Shown piece by piece: positions 25,601 to 37,600 of a DNA stretch of 64,000 nt. A program made the translations under genes and the position numbers. Source of the stretch: Dastarcus helophoroides (taxonomy: Eukaryota > Arthropoda > Insecta > Coleoptera > Bothrideridae); assembly GCA_028583605.1 (NCBI GenBank), contig CM053327.1, positions 42,893,559 through 42,957,558 on the forward strand, read 5' to 3'. The stretch's first letter is position 1. Each line of letters opens with the position of its first letter. Below the pieces are notes generated by a model. It had not been told where the DNA came from, made no database searches, and saw only the letters and a list, made by a program, of their open reading frames with translations.

Positions 25601-28600
25601 TACCCAAAGCGCCACCGCTACTACCCAAAGCGCCACCGCTACTACCCAAAGCGCCACCGCTACTACCCAAAGCGCCACCGCTACTACCCAAAGCGCCACC
25701 GCTACTACCCAAAGCGCCACCGCTACTACCCAAAGCGCCACCGCTACTACCCAAAGCGCCACCGCTACTACCCAAAGCGCCACCGCTACTACCCAAAGCG
25801 CCACCGCTACTACCCAAAGCGCCACCGCTACTACCCAAAGCGCCACCGCTACTACCCAAAGCGCCACCGCTACTACCCAAAGCGCCACCGCTACTACCCA
25901 AAGCGCCACCGCTACTATCCAAAGCGGCACCGCTATTACCCAAAGCGCCATCGCTACTACCCAAAGCGCCACCGCTACTACCCAAAGCGCCACCGCTACT
26001 ACCCAAAGCGCCACCGCTACTACCCAAAGCGCCACCGCTACTACCCAAAGCGCCACCGCTACTACCCAAAGCGCCACCGCTACTACCCAAAGCGCCACCG
26101 CTACTACCCAAAGCGCCACCGCTACTACCCAAAGCGCCACCGCTACTACCCAAAGCGCCACCGCTACTACCCAAAGCGCCACCGCTACTACCCAAAGCGC
26201 CACCGCTACTATCCAAAGCGGCACCGCTATTACCCAAAGCGCCATCGCTACTACCCAAAGCGCCACCGCTACTACCCAAAGCGCCACCGCTACTACCCAA
26301 AGCGCCACCGCTACTACCCAAAGCGCCACCGCTACTACCCAAAGCGCCACCGCTACTACCCAAAGCGCCACCGCTACTACCCAAAGCGCCACCGCTACTA
26401 CCCAAAGCGCCACCGCTACTACCCAAAGCGCCACCGCTACTACCCAAAGCGCCACCGCTACTACCCAAAGCGCCACCGCTACTACCCAAAGCGCCACCGC
26501 TACTACCCAAAGCGCCACCGCTACTACCCAAAGCGCCACCGCTACTACCCAAAGCGCCACCGCTACTACCCAAAGCGCCACCGCTACTACCCAAAGCGCC
26601 ACCGCTACTACCCAAAGCGCCACCGCTACTATCCAAAGCGGCACCGCTATTACCCAAAGCGCCATCGCTACTACCCAAAGCGCCACCGCTACTACCCAAA
26701 GCGCCACCGCTACTACCCAAAGCGCCACCGCTACTACCCAAAGCGCCACCGCTACTACCCAAAGCGCCACCGCTACTACCCAAAGCGCCACCGCTACTAC
26801 CCAAAGCGCCACCGCTACTACCCAAAGCGCCACCGCTACTACCCAAAGCGCCACCGCTACTACCCAAAGCGCCACCGCTACTACCCAAAGCGCCACCGCT
26901 ACTACCCAAAGCGCCACCGCTACTACCCAAAGCGCCACCGCTACTACCCAAAGCGCCACCGCTACTACCCAAAGCGCCACCGCTACTACCCAAAGCGCCA
27001 CCGCTACTACCCAAAGCGCCACCGCTACTACCCAAAGCGCCACCGCTACTACCCAAAGCGCCACCGCTACTACCCAAAGCGCCACCGCTACTACCCAAAG
27101 CGCCACCGCTACTACCCAAAGCGCCACCGCTACTACCCAAAGCGCCACCGCTACTACCCAAAGCGCCACCGCTACTACCCAAAGCGCCACCGCTACTACC
27201 CAAAGCGCCACCGCTACTACCCAAAGCGCCACCGCTACTACCCAAAGCGCCACCGCTACTACCCAAAGCGCCACCGCTACTACCCAAAGCGCCACCGCTA
27301 CTACCCAAAGCGCCACCGCTACTACCCAAAGCGCCACCGCTACTACCCAAAGCGCCACCGCTACTACCCAAAGCGCCACCGCTACTACCCAAAGCGCCAC
27401 CGCTACTACCCAAAGCGCCACCGCTACTACCCAAAGCGCCACCGCTACTACCCAAAGCGCCACCGCTACTACCCAAAGCGCCACCGCTACTACCCAAAGC
27501 GCCACCGCTACTACCCAAAGCGCCACCGCTACTACCCAAAGCGCCACCGCTACTACCCAAAGCGCCACCGCTACTACCCAAAGCGCCACCGCTACTACCC
27601 AAAGCGCCACCGCTACTACCCAAAGCGCCACCGCTACTACCCAAAGCGCCACCGCTACTACCCAAAGCGCCACCGCTACTACCCAAAGCGCCACCGCTAC
27701 TACCCAAAGCGCCACCGCTACTACCCAAAGCGCCACCGCTACTACCCAAAGCGCCACCGCTACTACCCAAAGCGCCACCGCTACTACCCAAAGCGCCACC
27801 GCTACTACCCAAAGCGCCACCGCTACTACCCAAAGCGCCACCGCTACTACCCAAAGCGCCACCGCTACTACCCAAAGCGCCACCGCTACTACCCAAAGCG
27901 CCACCGCTACTACCCAAAGCGCCACCGCTACTACCCAAAGCGCCACCGCTACTACCCAAAGCGCCACCGCTACTACCCAAAGCGCCACCGCTACTACCCA
28001 AAGCGCCACCGCTACTACCCAAAGCGCCACCGCTACTACCCAAAGCGCCACCGCTACTACCCAAAGCGCCACCGCTACTACCCAAAGCGCCACCGCTACT
28101 ACCCAAAGCGCCACCGCTACTACCCAAAGCGCCACCGCTACTACCCAAAGCGCCACCGCTACTACCCAAAGCGCCACCGCTACTACCCAAAGCGCCACCG
28201 CTACTACCCAAAGCGCCACCGCTTTTCTCCACCTGAAACCTCACCACTCTCTCCACCTGAAACCTCACCACTCTCTCCACCTGAAACCTCACCACACTCT
28301 CCACCTGAAACCTCACCACTTTCTCCACCTGAAACCTCACCACTGTCTCCACCTGAAACCTCACCACTGTCTCCACCTGAAACCTCACCACTGTCTCCAC
28401 CTGAAACCTCACCACTGTCTCCACCTGAAACCTCACCACTCTCTCCACTTTCTCCAACTGAAACCTCACCATCCTCTTCACAAACCTTGCCGCCACTACT
28501 ATCCAAAGCGGCACCGCTATTACCCAAAGCGCCATCGCTACTACCCAAAGCGCCACCGCTACTACCCAAAGCGCCTCCGCTACCATCCAAAGCGCCACCG

Positions 28601-31600
28601 CTACTATCCAAAGCGCTACCGGTACTACCCAAAGCGCTACCGCTACTACCCAAAGCGCCACCACCACTACCCAAAGCACCACCACCATCTTTGAGTAGAA
28701 AGGTGCAACCAAACCCTTCTGGGATGAAACCTGCACTGAGTGAGGGACATCTGGCACAATCCGTTTATAATGTGGCAACAAACCAAGTGAATCCGTTGGT
28801 ATCACGATCCGTTTTAAACGTACAACAGGTAATTTTGTGTTGTGGTGGTTTTGTGTTTCGTCTTATTCGTTAGTAGCTTAATGTAGAAGTCTCAAGCGAA
28901 GAAAATCACTTAGTACGTGTGACGATACGTAATCTTTAAAATAAATAAAAAATAATGATGAAAATGAAGGTGATATTGAATGTCACAGGAAGTGTTTATC
29001 CGAAAAATGTACGACAGTACTAAAAAAGAATTTTTGATTTAGAGCTTTCAACAGAAACCCAGTAAATTCTAACAACTATTGCTCACAATCGCACGAAAAT
29101 TATCTAATCGGGAAGCTAATCTACAGCGCTAGGGCTCTCGATAAAAATTACTGAAGTTTGGAAAAGGTTGGTTATTCCAACTGCCGTATTCATCAGTAGG
29201 GACTATAGTAGTATAGTATACAGTCTGTCAAGTAAGAGCGTGGTCGACTTTACCGACAATTAATGAAAGATTTTGCTCTAATTCCTTCGCGAGCCGATAC
29301 AGGGAAGCTTTGTCCTTGATGCATTGTCAACAAAGGTTTAGTTGTCGTTGATCTTTTGAAAGAGAATCACGTTAAACGCCATGAGTGCTAAGTACGCGTC
29401 GCGCTACGAGGCTGTGTTCCTTTGCATCCACCCGAAAGATCCCAAAATGTCGCAATCAGCGGCTGCTAAATATATGAGAAAGTCGAAGGCATTTGTACAG
29501 AAGTGGATACAGCGATATAAAGTGGCTAAAAATGTCGATGATTTACCAGAACGTGGTTCGATAGGAAAAGTGAACAAAAAAGATGAAAAAAGAATAGTGA
29601 ATCTGTTTTCGCGGAATCCTGCTTTAACACTGCGGCAAGGACAAGCAAAATTAATGGCAAAAGGTTTAGATATATCCTACGAAACTATCCGAACCCTTCT
29701 TCGTACTCATGATCTGAAATGGCGCAACACAATGAAGACGCCTCTGTTGACTGAAAAACATGTGACAAAGCGACTCGCTTGGGCGCATGAGAATATTGAT
29801 AGAGATTTTGAAAATGTCATTTTTACTGATGAATGTTCTATATGGGCACGTTCTGTCCTCACGCGAGCCTGGTCAACTTCCACCAATAGGCTTGTTCAGC
29901 GGACCGTAAAACATGGAACATCTTTGGGGCTGCTTCTCAAAGCAGGGATTCGGCACTTTGTACCTCTTTACTGACAACCTAAATGCCGAGAAAATGATAA
30001 AAATCTACAAAAAGGCTTTACTGCCATCTGCCAAACGATGGTTCATCACAAAAAATGAAGATTGGATTCTGCAGGAGGACAACGATCCTAAACACCGCAG
30101 CAAGCTCTGTACTCAGTGGAAGACTCAATCTGGCATCGTTACATTGGATTGATCGTCGCAGTCGCCCGATGCAAACCCTATTGAAAATGTGTGGGCATAT
30201 ATTAAACAGAAGCTTCGTGGAAGACGCACATACACTTTGAAGCAGTTGTCTTACGAAATTCGTCAGATCTGGAGATCCTTGCCACTAGAATACGCCGTCA
30301 AATTAGTAGAAAGCATGCCTCGGAGATGCCAGGCAATTATCGACGCCGGTGGTAACTGGACACATTATTGACCGAATTGCCTCGTTGTTTGTAATGTGTA
30401 CAATGTATATAAAAATATGAAAGTTTCATAAAATAATTTTTTTTATAAATTAACACGACCACGCTCTTACTTGACAGACTGTAGTAGAGATTATATGCAA
30501 CATAAAAAGTTAGAAAATTGAAATACAAATCTTGTCCCCTGAAATCAAGAAAGATTAAAAAAACACAACAAAGATTGCTCTAACGCGTTTCGACGGCAAA
30601 CTATCGTCTTCAGAGAGATACTGGGGGACAAGATTTGTATTTCAATTTTTGAAGATAACCAAGAACCAGTCCCTCCCATCAAAAAAAAAAATAAAAAATT
30701 TGACATATGATGCAAATATGAAAGCAAAGTGCTTAAAATATGCATGAAAGGTGTCGAAATATTGTTGCGCGTTATCGGTTCGAATGATTAACACTTCGTG
30801 AATTGTAACCGCTTTATATCCAACTGATCCCGGAACACTACAGTTATAATTCACTAACACTGTTTAATTAACTAACTTATTCATTGACTAACAAATTAAC
30901 CGAGGGAAAGCCGACCGGACCGTCTACTTATAGATTCCATTTCGGGTTCTAGAATGAAGACTTAGCGTTTGCGGAAATTTCCGGAGCACTTATCTGCGTT
31001 CGTCTGCTTCATTGCCTCATTAACGCGGCCGCTTCCCCTTATCAAATATTTCTAGAAAAATTCCTTACGTACTAAGTTCTATAATTACATTTTGTTACAA
31101 TATGCAACTTTAAATAATAATGCTATTAATATTAGTAAATTTGCATCGGATTTCAAGAATTTTTCTTTTCTTCTAAAAAATTTGGTTCTAATCGTTTCCA
31201 TGTTGAACAAGTTAGAAACAAAGTCATTGAAATTGAAAATAAATTTGTTCAAATTTTAAAAAGAAAAGAAATTTCGACCTAAAAATTTGGAGAAAAAGTC
31301 AATTTTTAAGCAAACAGGAAAATTATTTGAAATTGTTCATTCTAGCAGGTAGACAATTTTAAAAAGGATCCAATGTTAAAAAAATAACATTTTGGAAAAG
31401 ACGAAATTTCGAAAAAACCTTGAAATTGGGAAACGAAGTTTTGAGAGAAAGTCAAATTTTAACAAATTTCAAGGAAATCTAGTTGAAATTCAAAATATCT
31501 CAGGGGCATAAACTTTGAAAAAAAAAAATGGGAAAATTTGGAGAAAAATCTTAAATTTATCGACTGAATAGTTATTTTCTACTTAAGTCAGAGGGAGACA

Positions 31601-34600
31601 AGGGCGCCCCACCATGACGTCAGAAAATTGCAATATTAAAATAAATGTTAACATTTTGAGAGACAAGTTGAAATTTTCAAAAAATTGGATTTAAAAAAAT
31701 CTTGATAACCTTGAAATTTCTAAAGAGCATTTCCTAGACGTTTTGCCTTTTTAGAAAAATTCAGAATTTCCAAACAATTCTTTTTAAGGTTTTTACGTTT
31801 TTTTTTTAAAAGATCTGCCAAATTTTGGGGAAATGTAGCATCCAATTTACCCTGAAATTACGATAGTATCGTTTTTTAGTATTTATTTTTTACCCACGTG
31901 GCCATAAAAAAAGGATGCGCAGTGGGCTCTTCTGGAAAGCATGGATATACAACCGCACCTCCAAATCATTTCGTCATGCCCCCAATCAATTTTATCTGAC
32001 GACCCAATAAAAATCTTATTCTTCATTTTCCAAATTTTTACCAGTGATTTCCCTAAGTTGCATTAAAATATCCAACACGATGCTTAATAACAGTGTTTTC
32101 AATATTTTTACAGCCGCCACAATCCCCCAAAAACACAACTCCGAAATCTTCTGTTAGCGATAGGAAAAAATTCTTCGAAACGGCCATGGAAGAAAGTCAA
32201 AAACCCACAAAACAGGGTGAGCAGTAACAAACCACTTTTCAATGCAAATTCGAAGAATTTCTGTTTTCAGAAAAAGTATTTAGTTACCTTAGTGCGGACG
32301 AACTGGAGAAATTAAAAGCTGAAGAAGAGCAAAAGATTGCTAACATCACAAATGCTGACATCGGTTCTTTGCATTTGAACCCCACCGATCACTCTGATAG
32401 TGAATCCGTGGATTCGCAACCTACCAGGTGAGCTATGCGACACTATCATTTTACAGAGCATCATCTCATTTTCGATGGTTTTGGTTTATTACTATTTCCA
32501 GCAGAGATAGAGGATTGGGGTTTTCACAAACCTAGATCAATTTCGTGAGATAAATAACCTTTTCGGCACAAACATGTTGCATCTTTACCCGTTTTAGCAC
32601 AATTATGAATAATAAAAATTTTCGAATAGCAATGCGACAGAATTTTGACATGAATATAAAATGAAAGTAAACAAAATTAAATTTTGTCAGATCTTCATCA
32701 ATTAGTTTGATGTCAGATCTTCATCAATCAGTTTGAGATGAGATCTTCATCAATCAGTTTGAGATGAGATCTTCATCAATCAGTTTGAGATGAGATCTTC
32801 ATCAGTCAGTTTGAGATCAGATCTTCATCAATCAGTTTGAACTGAGATCTTCATCAGTCAGTTTGAGACCAGATCTTCATCAATCAGTTTAAGATCAGAT
32901 CTTCATCAATCAGTTTAAGATCAGATTTTCATCAATCAGTTTAAGATGAGATCTTTATCAGTCAGTTTGAGATCAGATCTTCATCAATCAGTTTGAACTG
33001 AGATCTTCATAAGTCAGTTTGAGATGGGATCTTCATCAGTCAGTTTGAGATCAGATCTTTATCAATCAGCTCGAGATCAGATCTTCATCAATCAGTTTCG
33101 AATCAGATCTTTATGAATCAATTTGAGATCAGATCTTCATTTATCAGTTTGAGATGAGATCTTCATCAGTCAGTTTGAGATCAGATCTTCATCAATCAGC
33201 TCGAGATGAGATCATCAATCAGTTTGAGATGAGATCTTCATCCGTCAGTTTGAGATCAGATCTTCATCAATTAGTTTAAGATGAGATCTTTATCAGTCAG
33301 TTTGAAATCAGATCTTCATCAATCAGTTTGAGATCAGATCTTCATCCATCAGTTTGAGATAAGAGCTTCATCAGTCAGTTTGAGATCAGATCTTCATCAA
33401 TCAGTTTGAGATGAGGTCTTCATCAGTCAGTTTGAGATCATATCTTCATCAGTCAGTTTGAGATCATATCTTCATCAACCAGTTTGAGATGAGATCTTCA
33501 TCAGTCAGTTTGAGATGAGATTTTCATCAGTCAGTTTGAGATGAGGTCTTCATCAGTCAGTTTTGAGATCAGATCTTCATCAATCAATTTGAGATCCGAT
33601 TTTCATCAGTCAGTTTGAGATCGGATCTTCATCAATCAGTTTGAGATCAGATTTTCATCAATCAGTTTGATGTTCGTATCGCACTTGACAAATTCATCAT
33701 CACTATTTTTAAAATTCGGCAATTGCCGATTTCCTTCCATTTCTGTTGCTGATCTCTATTCTGTTACTCAGGCCATCTAGCACCATAGGCGTTGTAAGAA
33801 CAGCTAAAGCAGAAAGACGACTTAGAGATAGTTTGAAAGAACAAGGTCGATTGACGGACGAAGAAGACAACAATCTATCGCCGGCGGAATCGAGGCAGAA
33901 ACGAGCCGAAAAAAGGGCGGCTTGGAGGGCCGCCAGACTCAAATCGTTAGAACAGGACGCCATTCAAGCTCAGATGGTCATAAAATCCATGACGGACATG
34001 GTCGGTGGCCACGATGTAAATCAGGAAATTACCAATGATGCACCCAGAAACGAGGTAAAATGTCTGAATAGTTACAAGTGACTGACTAAGTGTAGACAAG
34101 TTGGTTGAATAATCTCATGGAGAAAAAACGTATTCATGAATTTGGAGTTACAAATCATCAATTAGGAATCGATATTTATAGATATCGCTTTTGAATGTCG
34201 TGCTAAAATAAATGTTGCTTTTTTTATGTTTCTATTTTCATTTAAAAATTGATTTTTAGGGTAAAATAAGCAGAATTCCAAAGTTGAAAAATGTTAGTAA
34301 ACCAAATTATCTTCGTCCTAGCTTGCAGGTATTTTATAATTTAACTATAGATAACAGAGAATATCTATAATTTAACAGTGAATAATCTTAACTGAAATTT
34401 TAAAACTAATTTTAAGTATAACATTTCAGTTGGGTGGCTGTTCAAAATCGGAACCAGTTTGATCATCTCTGAGATACAAAACGAATTAGATTAAATGAGG
34501 AAAATGTTGCGCAATTAAAAAACTAGTAAATTGACGCGAACTCGCTTTTTATTGTGCAACTTTTCCCTCATTTAATTGAATCGGTATTTTTTTTTGTCAT

Positions 34601-37600
34601 TTCCGAGGTGCCCATGCTGAGTTTCCTTATTATGGACACAGTGTACAAAGGGGTGACTTGAGACTGAAGCTAACTAAATTTAAACCTAACACAAAGTCTT
34701 AATGTCGCAATCATCAAATCAGATTCATTAAATAATATAGTAAAAACTTTTAATGGAATTATTTCGTATTTAGATTTCAGTTGCTTTGAAAATTACTCTG
34801 TTGGCTGCACAATTTTCTAATCATATCTCCTAAAACCTACGATTCGAGGTTTATCATTGAACAATTCATTTTTATATGATGTAACATACACGTTACACCA
34901 TTAACTTACACCCTGCAACATGTATGTTACGCCGTGTAACATGCAGGTGACACGGTGTAACATACATGTTACACGGTGTAACGCACATGTTACATGGTGT
35001 AACCGACATGTTGCATGGTGTAACGTACATATTACATCGTGTGAGACACGTTACATCGTGTAACACGCATGTTACATCGTGTAACACGCATGTTACATCG
35101 TGTAACACGCATGTTACATCGTGTAACACGCATGTTACATCGTGTAACACGCATGTTACATCGTGTAACACGCATGTTACATCGTGTAACACGCACGTTA
35201 CATCGTGTAACACGCATGTTACATCGTGTAACACGCATGTTACATCGTGTAACACGCATGTTACATCGTGTAGCACGCATGTTACATGATGTAACATATT
35301 TCTTAAACACGCAACAAAATTATTTATCACATACCTATTTAGAAGCAAATAAGCTTAAAAAATTATGTCCAGTTTTACTAGTTTTTAGGTTAGGGTGCGA
35401 ACATGATAATTTCAATTTGAGATATTTTTCTTACAGGCTTCACAACGTTGATTCTCTTCTTTCCAAAATAACTTCATTTGGCACTTTACACGAGTCATTT
35501 TTTTAAATTCTTATTCAGTAATTCACTGATCACAAATCACTAAAATATCAATTATTGAGAGAATCTTCCGTTTTTAGACATTAATACAATTGTAAATTTT
35601 GTGAAATTATGATGATATTTTTAACCATATTTATGGAAACAGTGTAGAATAAAAGGCTTTCTATTGTGTACTGTGTATTTCATTTTATAAAACGGGGTCT
35701 CTACGAATAAATAACTAATTTTCTCATTATTTCAATTAATTTTGTTCACTAATGTTTACTCATGCATAGTTTTATGGTATGAATTAAGACTGGATTGGTA
35801 AGTATTTGAATATTGTACATCTGCACCATAAATTAATAATAATCAGTCAGTAAAGACTAGAGATGCAACATTGTTCAAAAAATGATCGATGTTCGAACAT
35901 TGATATTTTTTTCAATGAAACATCGATGTCTCAAACATCGGCATTCAGTATCGATACATCGAAGTTTCTCCGATGTTTTTAAAATATTTAACTGCGACTT
36001 TAAGAAGTCAAAATTAGAAAAGTGTATAAAGGACATCAATTTAAAAACACATTTATTTAGAAATTTGGAGTTTAACTGAAATTTCGACTTTTTTTTGAAA
36101 TTCGGTGATCAAAGTTGAAATTTCGACTTTATCTTGAAATTTAGACATTTTTTATCGAAAATACCACTTTTTTTTTCCTCGAAATTTCTCCTTTTATCTC
36201 CAAGTTTCTTTTTTTTGGAAATTTCGAAATTAACATCAAAATTTCGACTTTAATCTCAAAATTTCGACTATAAGTATACATGAAACTTAGGTTAGGCATA
36301 CAATATTGTCAGATGGCAGTATTTAAATTTTTAATAGTCAAGAGTTCGATTTTTTTCTCGAAATATTTACTTTAAAGTCGAAATTTTGTCTTCGATCTTG
36401 AAATAATTTCGAGAAAAAAAGTTGACATTTCGAAATAAAAGTCGAAATTCCGAGCAAAAACTCGAAAATTTCCCTTTAAACTCGAAGTTTCAAATTTTTT
36501 TTTAATTGATGGCTTTTCTATGCCTAATTTCTTTAATTATTTGTTATGAAATGACATTTAATTTCCTTCCGAATTTAAACCTGTATTTTTTTTCCTCCAA
36601 AATTTTCTAGTAAACTCAAAATTTACGTTTTTTGAACCGAAGGTTACAACGTTTTCGAAAAAAGTATAAATTTGAATTTAAAAGTTGAACCCAAAATTTT
36701 AAAAATTCCTACTGTAATCTCAAATGTTTATAAAAAATCCTTGATCAAGGTTAAATGCTGGATCTGAAGAAAAAGCTAAAATTTGGGGAAAACTAACATT
36801 TATAAAAATAAAACTTGTGTACTGCAAAATTTTGGTATTTTGAAAAATAAATGAATGTTAAAAATGTCAAAATTTTTAAAACGGCCAAAATTTTGAAAAA
36901 GAATATAGCATTTTAAGGAACGTCGGAAACTTTAAAAAAGTCTAAAATTTAAAAAATGTTGAAATTTTCATAAAAAAATCAGGTTTTTCAAAAAAAACTC
37001 AAAATTTTGATAAACCTCTTTTTAAAAGTTAGGCAAAATTTTGTATAAATGCTAAACTTTATAAAAGTCGAAATTTAAATTTTGAGAAAGTATCGAATTT
37101 TCAAAAGTTTTAGAGTCGCATTAATTGAAAATAAAATTCAAATAAAATGATTTCCAAAAATGTCGACTTTTTTCTCGATTTTTCGTCTGTAATGTTCGGA
37201 TTGAATCTCGGAATTTCGACTTTTTTCTCGAAATTTGGGCTTTAATCTCGAAATTTGGACTTTTTTTCTCGAAATTTGGACTTTTTTCTCGAAATCTCGA
37301 CTGTTTTCTCGATTTTTCGTCTGTAATCTTCGGATTTAATCTCGGAATTTCGACTTTTTGTCGAAATTTGGACTTTAATCTCGAAATTTGGACTTTTTTT
37401 CTCGAAATCTCGACTGTTTTCTCGATTTTTCGTCTGTAATCTTCGGATTTAATCTCGGAATTTCGACTTTTTGTCGAAATTTGGACTTTAATCTCGAAAT
37501 TTGGACTTTTTTTCTCGAAATTTGGACGTTTTTTCTCAAAATTTGGACTTTTTTCTCGATTTTTCGTCTGTCATCTTCGGATTTAATCTCGGAATTTCGA

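Noticed and set aside
22206..28805. Very long open frames (up to 1393 codons) of KAPPLLP, GGALGSS, ALWVVAV or RYYPKRH repeats
   Set aside because: A 21-bp period with almost no stop words opens five frames simultaneously; only the part directly before 28703 has any link to a gene.
32690..33680. CRISPR-like array
   Set aside because: Units are contiguous 26-bp repeats without unique spacers, in an animal intron between verified scrib exons.
34893..35506. Open frames of VTRCNMR / LHDVTCV repeats
   Set aside because: They come from the 21-bp hairpin minisatellite, in both strands at once.
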